A stretch of 64,000 nucleotides of DNA, from contig NZ_BMUI01000007.1 of NCBI RefSeq assembly GCF_014650115.1, positions 62,001 through 126,000 on the forward strand. Reading direction: 5' to 3'. Each line of letters begins with the position of its first letter. Position 1 is the stretch's first letter. Origin of the DNA: Streptomyces olivaceoviridis (GTDB lineage Bacteria > Actinomycetota > Actinomycetes > Streptomycetales > Streptomycetaceae). The notes under the pieces are model-generated. The model was not told where the DNA came from. It searched no databases and saw nothing but the letters and a program-made list of their open reading frames with translations. Shown in pieces: positions 25,608 through 35,871 of the stretch. The translations under genes were made by a program, and so were the position numbers.

Positions 25608-26156
25608 GCGATGGGCGGCGGCTTCCCGGCCGCGTTCGGCGGCGGCCCGGACAGCGGGACCGAGCCGGGCCACCCGATGGTCGTCGACTACGTACAGGTC
25701 CTGCGGTCTTCGGGCGACGGCACCACTCCCCCGCCGACCGGCGACCGGGACGCCTACAGCCCCGTCCAGGCCGAGTCCTATGACAGTCAGTCCGGCGTCG
25801 TCACGGAGAGCACCACGGACACCGGCGGCGGCCAGGACATCGGGGCCCTCGCGAACGGCGACTGGGCGCTGTACAAGGGCGTCGACTTCGGTTCCACGGC
25901 GGCGAAGCAGTTCTACGCCCGGGTCGCGAGCGGTGCGGCCGGCGGGGTCAGCGGTCTGGTCGAGGTGCGCCTGGACAGCCGCGGCAACGCGCCCGTCGGC
26001 AGTTTCACCGTGGCGAACACGGGCGGCCGGCGGTCCTGGCGGACGGTCCCGGCCAACATCGGCGCGGTGACCGGCACGCACGACGTCTACCTCACCTTCA
26101 CCAGCGGCCAGCCGGCCGACTTCGTGAACGTGAACTGGTTCGACTTCGGTCACTGA
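25608..26156 (+). pseudogene. 3' remnant of a GH16 beta-glucanase with CBM6
   Basis: The frame enters the family at AMGGGFPAAFGGGP (25608 onward), the end of a GH16 laminarinase-like catalytic domain (PMVVDYVQVLRSS). It continues through a GDGTTPPP linker into a complete CBM6 module (YSPVQAESYDSQ to FVNVNWFDFGH). The signal peptide and the catalytic residues of GH16 (the ExDxxE strand) are gone. The frame is open further 5' but that part is antisense to the GH4 remnant. No start or ribosome-binding site is convincing. It is a deletion remnant, probably not expressed. Confidence 0.8.
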
Positions 26157-26493
26157 CCGGGGAAGCGCGCGACGCCGGGGGCCGACGCGCACGGATACGT
26201 CGGCCTCCGCCGTCGCGCCATGGACTCGTCGCCCCCGCGGGTCCGACGGAGGTGACCGCCCTCCAGCCCGGCGATCCGGTGTTCGGGTGCGGCGCGGCCG
26301 GCGGGACTGGCGGCGCGGTCGGCGAAGTCGGCGTGCGGCCGGGGAACTCGCCCCATGACGGGGACGGCGGCCCGCGACCCGCGCTGTCGCGAGGGCAGCG
26401 GCCTCATACCGGGGGTACGGGCCGGCGGCGTTCGCCGGGGACCGCGGCCGGCGGGCGGGACGGCGGGCTCGGGTCCGGTGGCGCCGCGAGCGC
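26157..26493. other. Intergenic stretch, no recognisable content
   Basis: 337 bases between the GH16 remnant and the AraC gene stop. Open frames here are GC-driven and show no domain. No clear hairpin or operator was found. Confidence 0.4.
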
Positions 26494-27384
26494 TCAGCGC
26501 AGCTCCGCCCGGAAGGCCACCGGGGTCTGGCCGGTGTGCAGGTGGAAGAACTTGGTGAAGTTCGCCGCGTCGGGGAAGCCCACGGCCACCCCGACGCGAC
26601 CGATCGGCAGGTCCGTGTGGGCGAGGAGGCGCTTGGCCTCCAGGACGACGCGCTTGTCGATGAAGCCCTTGGGCGTCTCGCCGGTGGCCGCGCGGACGGC
26701 GCGGACCAGGGTGCGGCGGGAGTAGCCGAGGGCGTCGGCGTAGGCGCTGACACTGTGGTTGGTGGGGAAGCCCCGCTCGACGGCGTCCCGGAAGCGGGTG
26801 AAGGTGCTGTCGGCCTGCTGCCGGGAGGTCTCGGCCGAACTGGCGGCGAGATGGGCGAGGCGCAGCAGGCACGCGGTCAGACTGTGCCGCAGGACGGCCG
26901 TGTGCAGGCTGAGCGGGAGCGTCTCGGTGTCCTCGTACTCGCGGCGCAGCTGGCCGAAAGCCGCCTGGAGTGCGGCCAGCTGCGCCGGGTCGGGGTGCAG
27001 CAGCGGCGGCAGGTCGTAGCGGTACAGACCGGCGGCCTCGACGGTGGCGCGGGGCAGGAAGCCGGGCTGCATGGTCAGGACGGTTCCGCGGTACTCGGAT
27101 TCGCGGGAGAACCGGTGGACCTGTCCGGGGCGGATCCACAGCAGGTCGCCGGCCGTGGCCTCGTACTCGGCGAAGTCGATCATGTGCCGTACCGGGCCGT
27201 CGATGAAGAGCATGACGACGTGGAAGTCGATACGGTGGACGCGGTGGAGGGGGGCGTCGACGTGCCAGCGGTGGTCGGTGCCCATCGGGCCGATCTGCAT
27301 GCCGACGCCGCCGACGGACAGGTCGGCCGGGAAGGGGAACGTTCTGATCACGTCACCCTCAGCTTGCTGTCTTATGCCCGTCAT
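26494..27384 (-). CDS. AraC family transcriptional regulator
   Basis: 296 residues. An N-terminal cupin-like sensing domain (about 30-130: HRVHRIDFHVVMLFIDG, IRPGQVHRFSRES) precedes a C-terminal AraC double helix-turn-helix (about 200-296), with VSAYADALGYSRRTLVRAVRAATG and the second helix pair VGVAVGFPDAANFTKFFHLHTGQTPVAFR. The phrase DLLWIRPGQVHRF is typical of cupin-type AraC sensors. It is divergent from the pentose-phosphate operon, with 146 bases between starts. Control of that operon is possible but unproven; the ligand is unknown. Confidence 0.9.
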   Translation of the reverse strand: MTGIRQQAEGDVIRTFPFPADLSVGGVGMQIGPMGTDHRWHVDAPLHRVHRIDFHVVMLFIDGPVRHMIDFAEYEATAGDLLWIRPGQVHRFSRESEYRGTVLTMQPGFLPRATVEAAGLYRYDLPPLLHPDPAQLAALQAAFGQLRREYEDTETLPLSLHTAVLRHSLTACLLRLAHLAASSAETSRQQADSTFTRFRDAVERGFPTNHSVSAYADALGYSRRTLVRAVRAATGETPKGFIDKRVVLEAKRLLAHTDLPIGRVGVAVGFPDAANFTKFFHLHTGQTPVAFRAELR

Positions 27385-27462
27385 GCCCGGTTCGCCCTAT
27401 CTCTGTCGGGTGATCACTGTCCCAGATTCACCACAGGCTGACACACCCCGACCTTTCCTCAA

Positions 27463-27477
27463 AAAAGTCAGACTTTT
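27463..27477. promoter_or_regulatory. AT-rich palindrome upstream of tkt
   Basis: AAAAGTCAGACTTTT is a perfect 7+1+7 palindrome 53 bases before the tkt start. It stands out sharply in a genome with very few A/T runs. It is likely an operator for the pentose-phosphate operon or for the divergent araC gene. Confidence 0.6.
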
Positions 27478-27530
27478 AAGTTTGAACGCGTCCGGCCAGC
27501 CATCCCGTACTAAACGAGGACTTCTTGAAG

Positions 27531-29606
27531 ATGACTACGCAGACTTCCGACAGCTTCGAGTGGACCGACCTCGACCGGCGTGCCGTGGACACCGCCCGAC
27601 TTCTGGCGGCCGACGCGGTACAGAAGGTGGGCAACGGACACCCGGGCACCGCGATGAGCCTGGCGCCTGCCGCGTACACGATCTTTCAAAAGGTGATGCG
27701 ACACGACCCGGCCGACCCGGAGTGGACCGGCCGTGACCGGTTCGTCCTCTCCCCCGGCCACACCTCGCTGACCCTCTACACGCAGCTGTTCCTCGCCGGC
27801 TACGAGCTGGAGCTGGAGGACCTCAAGGGCTTCCGCACGCACGGCTCGAAGACGCCGGGCCACCCGGAGTACGGGCACACCGCGGGTGTGGAGACCACCA
27901 CCGGCCCGCTCGGCCAGGGCGTCGCCAACGCCGTCGGCATGGCGATGGCCGCCCGCTACGAGCGCGGCCTGTTCGACCCGGAGGCCCCGGCCGGCGCCTC
28001 CCCCTTCGACCACACCGTCTGGGCCATCGTCTCCGACGGCGACCTGGAGGAGGGCGTCTCCGCCGAGGCCTCCTCGCTCGCCGGCCACCAGAAGCTGGGC
28101 AACCTGGTCTTCGTCTACGACGACAACCACATCTCCATCGAGGGCGACACCGCGACCGCCTTCTCCGAGGACGTGCTGAAGCGGTACGAGGCCTACGGCT
28201 GGCACACCCAGCGCGTCGCGCCCACCGCCGAGGGCGACATCGACGTCCCCGCCCTCCACGCCGCGCTGGAGGCCGCCCGGGCCGAGACCGAGCGGCCCTC
28301 GATCATCGCCATGCGCACGATCATCGCCTGGCCGGCCCCGAACGCCCGGAACACCGAGGCCTCGCACGGCTCCGCGCTGGGCGAGGAGGAGATCGCCGCC
28401 ACCAAGCGCCTCCTCGGTTTCGACCCGGAGCAGACCTTCGAGGTGGCCGACGAGGTCCTGAAGCACACCCGGCGGGCCCTGGACCGGGGTGCCGAGGCGC
28501 ACGCGGCCTGGGACAAGCGGATCGCCGAGTGGCGCGCCGCCAACCCCGAGCGGGCCGAGCTGTTCGACCGCGTCAGCAAGGGCGAGCTGCCCGAGGGCTG
28601 GGAGGAGAGCATCCCGGTCTTCGAGGAGGGCAAGTCGGTCGCCACCCGCGCCGCCTCCGGGAAGGTGCTCCAGGCGCTCGGCCCGGTGCTCCCCGAGCTG
28701 TGGGGCGGCTCCGCCGACCTGGCCGGCTCGAACAACACCACCATCGACAAGGCCAGCTCCTTCCTGCCGAAGGGCAACCCGCTGCCCGGGGCCGACCCGT
28801 ACGGCCGTACCGTGCACTTCGGCATCCGCGAGTTCTCCATGGCCGCGGAGATGAACGGCATCGCCCTGCACGGCAACACCCGGATCTACGGCGGCACCTT
28901 CCTGGTGTTCTCCGACTACATGCGCAACGCCGTCCGGATGTCGGCGCTCATGCAGCTGCCGGTGACGTACGTGTGGACGCACGACTCCATCGGCCTCGGC
29001 GAGGACGGCCCCACCCACCAGCCGGTCGAGCACCTGGCCTCCCTGCGCGCGATCCCGGGCCTGAACGTCGTCCGCCCGGCGGACGCCAACGAGACCGCGA
29101 TCGTCTGGGCCGAGATCCTGAAGAGGCACGCCACGCACCCCGCCCCGCACGGGCTCGCGCTCACCCGCCAGGGCGTGCCGGTGTACGCGCCGAACGCGGA
29201 CGCGGCCAAGGGCGGCTACGTGCTGCGCGAGTCCTCGACGGAGGTCCCGGAGGTGATCATCATCGCGACGGGCTCCGAGGTGCAGCTCGCCGTGGCCGCG
29301 CGGGAGCGGCTGGAGGCCGAGGGGATCGGCACGCGGGTGGTGTCCATGCCGTCCGTGGAGTGGTTCGAGGAGCAGCCGCGCGAGTACCGCGAGCGGGTGC
29401 TGCCGCCGGCCGTGAAGGCCCGGGTCGCGGTCGAGGCCGGCATCGGCCTGACCTGGTACCGGTTCGTCGGTGACGCCGGACGCATCGTCTCGCTCGAACA
29501 CTTCGGTGCCTCCGCCGACGCCAAGACCCTGTTCGCCGAGTTCGGCTTCACCCCCGAGAACGTCGCCGCGGCGGCCCGCGAGTCGCTCGCCGCCACGCGC
29601 GCCTGA
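27531..29606 (+). CDS. tkt: Transketolase
   Basis: 691 residues, standard length. Transfers two-carbon units between sugar phosphates in the non-oxidative pentose-phosphate pathway, using thiamine diphosphate. The cofactor motif reads VSDGDLEEG, with DDNHISIEG after it, and GNGHPGTAMS at the N-terminus. The pyrimidine domain has HFGIREFSMAAEMNGI and THDSIGLGEDGPTHQPVEHL. Start ATG 27531 gives the conserved MTTQTSDSFEWTDLD; GAGGA lies 10 bases upstream, and a TTG at 27525 is the alternative. First gene of a seven-gene operon. Confidence 0.97.
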   Translation: MTTQTSDSFEWTDLDRRAVDTARLLAADAVQKVGNGHPGTAMSLAPAAYTIFQKVMRHDPADPEWTGRDRFVLSPGHTSLTLYTQLFLAGYELELEDLKGFRTHGSKTPGHPEYGHTAGVETTTGPLGQGVANAVGMAMAARYERGLFDPEAPAGASPFDHTVWAIVSDGDLEEGVSAEASSLAGHQKLGNLVFVYDDNHISIEGDTATAFSEDVLKRYEAYGWHTQRVAPTAEGDIDVPALHAALEAARAETERPSIIAMRTIIAWPAPNARNTEASHGSALGEEEIAATKRLLGFDPEQTFEVADEVLKHTRRALDRGAEAHAAWDKRIAEWRAANPERAELFDRVSKGELPEGWEESIPVFEEGKSVATRAASGKVLQALGPVLPELWGGSADLAGSNNTTIDKASSFLPKGNPLPGADPYGRTVHFGIREFSMAAEMNGIALHGNTRIYGGTFLVFSDYMRNAVRMSALMQLPVTYVWTHDSIGLGEDGPTHQPVEHLASLRAIPGLNVVRPADANETAIVWAEILKRHATHPAPHGLALTRQGVPVYAPNADAAKGGYVLRESSTEVPEVIIIATGSEVQLAVAARERLEAEGIGTRVVSMPSVEWFEEQPREYRERVLPPAVKARVAVEAGIGLTWYRFVGDAGRIVSLEHFGASADAKTLFAEFGFTPENVAAAARESLAATRA

Positions 29607-29614
29607 CACCGCGC

Positions 29615-29652
29615 ACACCAAGCACACCGACGCATACCAAGCGCACCGACGC
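29615..29652 (+). repeat. Two 19-bp direct repeats in the tkt-tal gap
   Basis: ACACCAAGCACACCGACGC (29615-29633) and ATACCAAGCGCACCGACGC (29634-29652) differ at two positions. They fill most of the 69-base spacer between tkt and tal. Confidence 0.7.
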
Positions 29653-29675
29653 ACAGAAGACGCACAAAAAGAGAG

Positions 29676-30821
29676 ATGAGCACAGTGACCGAAGCAATCC
29701 CGACCCCGGGAGCCCTCAAGCGCCTCGCCGACGAGGGCGTGTCGATCTGGCTGGACGACCTGTCCCGCAAGCGGATCACCTCGGGCAGCCTCGCCGAGCT
29801 GGTGGCGAGCGGTAGCGCCGTCGGTGTCACCACCAACCCGTCCATCTTCCAGGCCGCCATCGGTTCCGGTGAGGGCTACGAGGAGCAGCTGACCGACCTC
29901 GCCGTGCGCGGGGTGACGGTCGACGAGGCCGTACGGATGATGACGACCGCGGACGTGCGGGACGCCGCCGACATCCTGCGTCCCGTGTACGAGGCCTCGG
30001 GCGGCCGTGACGGCCGGGTCTCCATCGAGGTCGACCCGCGCCTCGCGCACGAGACCGAGGCCACGGTCGCCGAGGCCAAGCAGCTCGCCTGGCTGGTGGA
30101 CCGGCCCAACGTGATGATCAAGATACCGGCGACCAAGGCGGGCCTGCCGGCGATCACCGAGGTCATCGGCCTCGGCATCAGCGTCAACGTGACCCTGATC
30201 TTCTCCCTGGAGCGCTACCGCGAGGTCATGGCCGCCTACCTGGCCGGCCTGGAGAAGGCCCGCGAGCGGGGCGTCGACCTCTCCACGATCCACTCGGTGG
30301 CGTCCTTCTTCGTCTCCCGCGTGGACAGCGAGATCGACAAGCGGCTGACCGCCCTCGGCACCGACGAGGCCCTCGCCCTGAAGGGCCGCGCGGCCCTCGC
30401 CAACGCCCGCCTCGCCTACGAGGCGTACGAGGAGGCCTTCGCGTCCGACCGCTGGCTGGCGCTCGCCGGGGACAAGGCGAACAAGCAGCGCCCGCTGTGG
30501 GCGTCCACCGGTGTGAAGGACCCCGCGTACAAGGACACTCTGTACGTGGACGAGCTGGTCGCGCCGGGCACCGTCAACACCATGCCGGAGGCCACGCTGA
30601 ACGCGGTCGCCGACCACGGCGAGATCACCGGTGACACGGTGACCGGCGGCTACGCGCAGGCCCGCGCCGACCTGGCCGCCGTCGAGCGGCTCGGCATCGC
30701 CTACGACGAGGTCGTCCGGCAACTGGAGAACGAGGGTGTCGCCAAGTTCGAGGTGGCCTGGCAGGACCTCCTGGACGCCGTAGCGAAGTCCCTGAAGAGC
30801 AAGGGAGTTGACGCCCGATGA
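29676..30821 (+). CDS. tal: Transaldolase
   Basis: 381 residues, the length of the actinobacterial (TalB-like type 2) class. Transfers a dihydroxyacetone unit between sugar phosphates. The Schiff-base lysine lies in [12 protein letters not shown]. Also visible are [29 protein letters not shown] and [17 protein letters not shown] 29676 follows AAAAAGAGAG; GTG 29685 is an alternative. The stop overlaps the zwf start by 4 bases. Confidence 0.97.
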   Translation: MSTVTEAIPTPGALKRLADEGVSIWLDDLSRKRITSGSLAELVASGSAVGVTTNPSIFQAAIGSGEGYEEQLTDLAVRGVTVDEAVRMMTTADVRDAADILRPVYEASGGRDGRVSIEVDPRLAHETEATVAEAKQLAWLVDRPNVMIKIPATKAGLPAITEVIGLGISVNVTLIFSLERYREVMAAYLAGLEKARERGVDLSTIHSVASFFVSRVDSEIDKRLTALGTDEALALKGRAALANARLAYEAYEEAFASDRWLALAGDKANKQRPLWASTGVKDPAYKDTLYVDELVAPGTVNTMPEATLNAVADHGEITGDTVTGGYAQARADLAAVERLGIAYDEVVRQLENEGVAKFEVAWQDLLDAVAKSLKSKGVDAR

Positions 30822-32407
30822 CCGAGAACGCCCCCGCCCAGGCGCCCGCACCCGAGGAGGTGCGCGTGCCGGTGGCCCCGGCCGCCGACTGGGTGAACCC
30901 GCTGCGGGACGCCCGGGACCGCCGGCTCCCCCGCATCGCCGGGCCGTCGGGCCTGGTCATCTTCGGGGTGACCGGTGACCTGTCCCGCAAGAAGCTGATG
31001 CCGGCCGTGTACGACCTGGCCAACCGCGGTCTGCTGCCGCCGGGCTTCTCCCTCGTCGGGTTCGCCCGCCGGGACTGGGCCGACCAGGACTTCGCGCAGG
31101 TCGTGCACGACGCCGTGAAGGAGCACGCCCGCACCCCGTTCCGCGAGGAGGTGTGGCAGCAGCTCGCCGAGGGCATGCGGTTCATCCCCGGCGACTTCGA
31201 CGACGACACCGCGTTCAAACAGCTCAAGGACGCCGTCGACGAGCTGGACTCCTCCCGGGGCACCGGCGGCAACTTCGCCTTCTACCTCTCGGTGCCGCCG
31301 AAGTTCTTCCCGAAGGTCGTGCAGCAGCTGAAGAAGCACGGCCTGGCCAGCCCGCCGAAGGGCTCCTGGCGGCGCGCGGTCATCGAGAAGCCGTTCGGCC
31401 ACGACCTGGACAGCGCGCGTGAGCTGAACGCGATCGTGCACGAGGTGTTCGAGCCGGACCAGGTGTTCCGCATCGACCACTACCTCGGCAAGGAGACCGT
31501 CCAGAACATCCTGGCGCTGCGCTTCGCCAACCAGATGTACGAGCCGATCTGGAACCGGTCGTACGTCGACCACGTGCAGATCACGATGGCGGAGGACATC
31601 GGCATCGGCGGCCGGGCCGGCTACTACGACGGCATCGGCGCCGCCCGGGACGTCATCCAGAACCACCTGCTCCAGCTCATGGCGCTGACCGCCATGGAGG
31701 AGCCGATCGCGTTCGACGCGGAGGCGCTGCTCACCGAGAAGCTGAAGGTGCTGAAGTCGGTGCGGCTGCCGGAGGACCTGGGCGAGCACACCGTGCGCGG
31801 TCAGTACGCGGCCGGCTGGCAGGGCGGCGAGAAGGTCGTCGGCTACCTCCAGGAGGACGGCATCGACCCCAAGTCGAAGACCGACACCTTCGCCGCGATC
31901 AAGCTGGGCATCGACAACCGCCGCTGGGCGGGCGTCCCCTTCTACCTGCGCACCGGCAAGCGGCTCGGCCGCCGGGTCACCGAGATCGCGGTGGTCTTCA
32001 AGCGGGCCCCGCACTCCCCGTTCGACTCCACCGCCACCGAGGAACTGGGGCAGAACGCGATCGTCATCCGCGTCCAGCCGGACGAGGGCATGACCGTGCG
32101 GTTCGGCTCGAAGGTGCCGGGCACGTCGATGGAGATCCGGGACGTGTCGATGGACTTCGCCTACGGCGAGTCGTTCACCGAGTCGAGCCCGGAGGCGTAC
32201 GAGCGGCTCATCCTGGACGTACTGCTCGGCGACGCCAACCTGTTCCCCCGTCACCAGGAAGTGGAAGAGTCCTGGAAGATCCTCGACCCGATCGAGGAGT
32301 ACTGGGCGGCGCACGGCAGGCCGGCGCAGTACGCGTCGGGCAGCTGGGGACCGAGTGAAGCCGACGAGATGCTCGCACGAGACGGACGGAGCTGGCGCAG
32401 GCCATGA
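30818..32407 (+). CDS. zwf: Glucose-6-phosphate 1-dehydrogenase
   Basis: 529 residues. Oxidises glucose-6-phosphate to 6-phosphogluconolactone with NAD(P). The nucleotide-binding motif is [17 protein letters not shown], and the active-site motif [14 protein letters not shown] carries the catalytic His. An N-terminal extension of about 45 residues is usual for actinobacteria. ATGA overlap with tal upstream and with opcA downstream (32404). It likely needs OpcA for full activity. Confidence 0.97.
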   Translation: MTENAPAQAPAPEEVRVPVAPAADWVNPLRDARDRRLPRIAGPSGLVIFGVTGDLSRKKLMPAVYDLANRGLLPPGFSLVGFARRDWADQDFAQVVHDAVKEHARTPFREEVWQQLAEGMRFIPGDFDDDTAFKQLKDAVDELDSSRGTGGNFAFYLSVPPKFFPKVVQQLKKHGLASPPKGSWRRAVIEKPFGHDLDSARELNAIVHEVFEPDQVFRIDHYLGKETVQNILALRFANQMYEPIWNRSYVDHVQITMAEDIGIGGRAGYYDGIGAARDVIQNHLLQLMALTAMEEPIAFDAEALLTEKLKVLKSVRLPEDLGEHTVRGQYAAGWQGGEKVVGYLQEDGIDPKSKTDTFAAIKLGIDNRRWAGVPFYLRTGKRLGRRVTEIAVVFKRAPHSPFDSTATEELGQNAIVIRVQPDEGMTVRFGSKVPGTSMEIRDVSMDFAYGESFTESSPEAYERLILDVLLGDANLFPRHQEVEESWKILDPIEEYWAAHGRPAQYASGSWGPSEADEMLARDGRSWRRP

Positions 32408-33330
32408 AGATCGACCTGACCGACACCACGGCAAGCAAGATCAACAAGGCGTTGGTGCAGGGCCGCCGCGCCATCGGGACGCCCGCCGTGGGCATGGTCC
32501 TGACGATGGTCATCGTCACGGACGAGGAGAACGCCTACGACTCGATCAAGGCGGCCGAGGAGGCCTCGCACGAGCACCCCTCGCGCACCCTGGTCGTCAT
32601 CCGGAGGCAGGCCCGCACCCTGCGCGACCGCACCCACTCGCGGCTCGACGCCGAGGTCCGGGTCGGCTCCGAGGCCGGCACCGGCGAGACGGTGGTGCTG
32701 CGCACCTACGGCGAGGTGTCCGACCACGCCGACTCGGTGGTGCTGCCGCTGCTGCTGCCGGACGCCCCGGTGGTCGTGTGGTGGCCGGTGGACGCGCCCG
32801 ACGCACCGTCCAAGGACGCGCTGGGCGCGCTCGCCCAGCGGCGGATCACCGACCTGTACGCCGTCGAGCGCCCGCTGGAGGTCCTGAACACCCGGGCCCG
32901 CACCTACGCCCCCGGTGACACCGACCTCGCCTGGACCCGGCTGACCCTGTGGCGGTCCATGCTGGCCGCGGCCATGGACCAGGCCCGTGTGAAGGTGACG
33001 TCGGCGGCCGTCGAGGCCGAGGCCGACAACCCCAGCGCCGAGCTGCTCGCCCGCTGGCTCCAGGCCCGCCTGGGCGTGCCGGTGGACCGGGTGCACAGCG
33101 CCGGCCCGTTCGTGACGACGGTACGGCTCGGCACCGCGGACGGCGAGATCGTCGTCGACCGCCCCGAGGGCCCGCTGGCCACGCTGACCCTGCCGGGCCA
33201 GCCGCCGCGCACCCTCGCCCTGAAGGTCCGCCCCACCTCCGAACTCATCGCCGAGGAACTGCGCCGCCTCGACGCGGACGAGATGTACGCCATCGCCCTC
33301 CAGGGCGAGGGCACCAAGGAGAACGCCTGA
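32404..33330 (+). CDS. opcA: Glucose-6-phosphate dehydrogenase assembly protein
   Basis: 308 residues. OpcA-family protein that helps assemble or activates Zwf. The start [17 protein letters not shown] and the [17 protein letters not shown] segment are typical. It overlaps zwf by 4 bases and pgi follows after a single base. No 6-phosphogluconolactonase gene is present next to it, unlike many actinobacterial tkt-tal-zwf-opcA clusters. Confidence 0.95.
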   Translation: MKIDLTDTTASKINKALVQGRRAIGTPAVGMVLTMVIVTDEENAYDSIKAAEEASHEHPSRTLVVIRRQARTLRDRTHSRLDAEVRVGSEAGTGETVVLRTYGEVSDHADSVVLPLLLPDAPVVVWWPVDAPDAPSKDALGALAQRRITDLYAVERPLEVLNTRARTYAPGDTDLAWTRLTLWRSMLAAAMDQARVKVTSAAVEAEADNPSAELLARWLQARLGVPVDRVHSAGPFVTTVRLGTADGEIVVDRPEGPLATLTLPGQPPRTLALKVRPTSELIAEELRRLDADEMYAIALQGEGTKENA

Positions 33331-33331
33331 G

Positions 33332-34984
33332 ATGGCCGAGTACCCGAAGCTCACCCACCGGCCCGAGTGGACGGCCCTCGCCGACCACCGCGCCCAGGGC
33401 CAGCCGCACCTGCGCGAGCTGTTCGCGGCGGACCCCGGCCGCGCCGAGCGGTACGTCGTGCGGGTCGGCGACCTGCACATCGACTACAGCAAGCAGCTGA
33501 TCACCGACGAGACCCTGGCGCTGCTCCAGGAACTCGCCACCGCCACCGGCGTGTTCGCGCTGCGGGACGCCATGTTCCGCGGCGAGAAGATCAACCTCAC
33601 CGAGCGGCGGGCCGTGCTGCACACCGCGCTGCGCGCCTCCCGGGACGCGGTGGTCGAGGTCGACGGCGAGAACGTCGTGCCGAAGGTGCACGCCGTGCTC
33701 GACAAGATGGCCGGCTTCGCCGAGCGGGTCCGCTCCGGCGAGTGGACCGGCCACACCGGCCGGCGCATCAAGAACGTCGTCAACATCGGCATCGGCGGGT
33801 CCGACCTCGGCCCCGCGATGGCCTACGAGGCCCTGCGCCCGTACACCGCACGGGAGTTGACGTTCCGGTTCGTGTCGAACGTGGACGGCTCCGACCTGCA
33901 CGAGGCCACCCGCGACCTGGACCCGGCCGAGACGCTGTTCATCGTGGCGTCCAAGACGTTCACCACGATCGAGACGATCACCAACGCCACCTCCGCCCGC
34001 TCCTGGCTGCTGCGGGCCTTCGAGGGCGACGAGAAGGCCGTGGCCAAGCACTTCGTGGCGCTGTCCACGAACGCGGAGAAGGTCACCGAGTTCGGCATCG
34101 ACCCGGACAACATGTTCGAGTTCTGGGACTGGGTCGGCGGCCGGTACTCCTACGACTCCGCCATCGGCCTCTCCCTGATGATCGCCATCGGCCCGGACCG
34201 CTTCCGCGAGATGCTGGACGGCTTCCGGATCGTCGACGACCACTTCCGCACCGCGCCCGCCGAGGCCAACGCGCCGCTGCTGCTGGGCCTGCTGGGCATC
34301 TGGTACGACAACTTCTTCGACGCCCAGACCCACGCGGTGCTGCCGTACTCGCACTACCTGTCGAAGTTCACCGCGTACCTCCAGCAGCTGGACATGGAGT
34401 CCAACGGCAAGTCGGTGCAGCGCGACGGCAACCCGGTGGAGTGGCAGACCGGCCCGGTCGTCTGGGGCACGCCCGGCACCAACGGGCAGCACGCCTACTA
34501 CCAGTTGATCCACCAGGGCACCAAGCTCATCCCGGCCGACTTCATCGGCTTCGCCCGCCCCATCGGCGAACTGAGCGAGGAACTCAAGGCCCAGCACGAC
34601 CTGTTGATGGCCAACTTCTTCGCCCAGACCCAGGCGCTCGCCTTCGGCAAGACCGCCGAGGAGGTCCGCGCGGAGGGCGTGGCCGAGGAGCAGGTCGCGC
34701 ACCGCACCTTCCGCGGCGACCACCCGACCACCACGATCCTCGCGGGCGAGCTGACCCCGTCGGTGCTCGGCCAGCTGATCGCCCTCTACGAGCACAAGGT
34801 GTTCGTCCAGGGCGCGGTGTGGAACATCGACTCCTTCGACCAGTGGGGCGTGGAGCTGGGCAAGGTCCTCGCCAAGCGCGTCGAACCGGCCCTCACCGAA
34901 GGCGCGGACGTGCCGGGCCTCGACCCGTCCACCACGGCCCTCGTCGCCGCCTACCGCACTCTCAAGAACGCATCGGAGAACTGA
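33332..34984 (+). CDS. pgi: Glucose-6-phosphate isomerase
   Basis: 550 residues, typical of bacterial PGI. Interconverts glucose-6-phosphate and fructose-6-phosphate. Both family signatures are visible: [19 protein letters not shown], and near the C-terminus [27 protein letters not shown] and [17 protein letters not shown] mark the sugar-binding loops. It starts one base after opcA and ends two bases before gnd, so all are one transcript. Confidence 0.97.
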   Translation: MAEYPKLTHRPEWTALADHRAQGQPHLRELFAADPGRAERYVVRVGDLHIDYSKQLITDETLALLQELATATGVFALRDAMFRGEKINLTERRAVLHTALRASRDAVVEVDGENVVPKVHAVLDKMAGFAERVRSGEWTGHTGRRIKNVVNIGIGGSDLGPAMAYEALRPYTARELTFRFVSNVDGSDLHEATRDLDPAETLFIVASKTFTTIETITNATSARSWLLRAFEGDEKAVAKHFVALSTNAEKVTEFGIDPDNMFEFWDWVGGRYSYDSAIGLSLMIAIGPDRFREMLDGFRIVDDHFRTAPAEANAPLLLGLLGIWYDNFFDAQTHAVLPYSHYLSKFTAYLQQLDMESNGKSVQRDGNPVEWQTGPVVWGTPGTNGQHAYYQLIHQGTKLIPADFIGFARPIGELSEELKAQHDLLMANFFAQTQALAFGKTAEEVRAEGVAEEQVAHRTFRGDHPTTTILAGELTPSVLGQLIALYEHKVFVQGAVWNIDSFDQWGVELGKVLAKRVEPALTEGADVPGLDPSTTALVAAYRTLKNASEN

Positions 34985-34986
34985 TC

Positions 34987-35865
34987 ATGCAGCTCGGTCT
35001 CATCGGTCTCGGCAAGATGGGCGGCAACATGCGCGAGCGGATCCGCCGCGCCGGCCACACCGTCATCGGCTACGACCGCAACCCTGAGGTCTCCGACGTC
35101 AAGAGCCTCGCCGAACTGGTCGAGAAGCTCGACGCGCCCCGCCACGTGTGGGTGATGGTCCCGGCCGGCACGGCCACCCAGACCGTCATCGACGAACTCG
35201 GCGACCTGCTGTCCCCCGGCGACACGGTGATCGACGGCGGCAACTCCCGCTGGACGGACGACGAGAAGCACGCCGCCGCGCTCGGCATCAAGGGCATCGG
35301 CTTCGTCGACGCCGGTGTCTCCGGCGGTGTGTGGGGCCTGGAGAACGGCTACGCGCTCATGGTCGGCGGCGACAAGGAGAACGTGGACCGGCTCCAGCCG
35401 ATCTTCGAGGCGCTCAAGCCGGAGGGCCCGTACGGCTACGTCCACGCGGGCCGGGTCGGCGCCGGGCACTTCTCCAAGATGGTCCACAACGGCATCGAGT
35501 ACGCCATGATGCAGGCCTACGCCGAGGGCTGGGAGCTGCTGGAGAAGGTGCACTCCGTGGAGAACGTCCGCGAGGTGTTCCGCTCCTGGCAGGAGGGCAC
35601 GGTCATCCGTTCCTGGCTGCTGGACCTCGCGGTCAACGCCCTGGACGAGGACGAGCACCTTCAGAAGCTGCGCGGCTACGCGGAGGACTCCGGCGAGGGC
35701 CGCTGGACCGTCGAGGCGGCCATCGACAACGCCGTACCGCTCCCCGCGATCACGGCGTCGCTGTTCGCCCGGTTCGCCTCGCGGCAGGACGACTCCCCGC
35801 AGATGAAGATGATCGCCGCACTGCGCAACCAGTTCGGCGGCCACGCGGTCGAGAAGAAGGACTGA
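34987..35865 (+). CDS. gnd: 6-phosphogluconate dehydrogenase, decarboxylating (short YqeC/GndA-like type)
   Basis: 292 residues, the short class (about 300) rather than the 470-residue enzyme; such forms often prefer NAD. Starts with LGLIGLGKMGGNM, followed by the substrate motif DAGVSGGVWGLENGYALMVGG and the catalytic HNGIEYAMMQAYAEG with Lys just before (SKMVHNG). It makes ribulose-5-phosphate from 6-phosphogluconate and completes the oxidative branch in this operon. Confidence 0.95.
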   Translation: MQLGLIGLGKMGGNMRERIRRAGHTVIGYDRNPEVSDVKSLAELVEKLDAPRHVWVMVPAGTATQTVIDELGDLLSPGDTVIDGGNSRWTDDEKHAAALGIKGIGFVDAGVSGGVWGLENGYALMVGGDKENVDRLQPIFEALKPEGPYGYVHAGRVGAGHFSKMVHNGIEYAMMQAYAEGWELLEKVHSVENVREVFRSWQEGTVIRSWLLDLAVNALDEDEHLQKLRGYAEDSGEGRWTVEAAIDNAVPLPAITASLFARFASRQDDSPQMKMIAALRNQFGGHAVEKKD

Positions 35866-35871
35866 CCTGCC

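Noticed and set aside
25215..26156. Intact 313-codon plus-strand gene including the GH16/CBM6 part
   Set aside because: The first 130 codons are antisense to conserved GH4 sequence, so only the 3' part is meaningful; it is a remnant.
27510..30851. Minus-strand open frame of 1113 codons across tkt and tal
   Set aside because: It is antisense to two well-recognised enzymes and exists only because high third-position GC keeps the opposite frame open.
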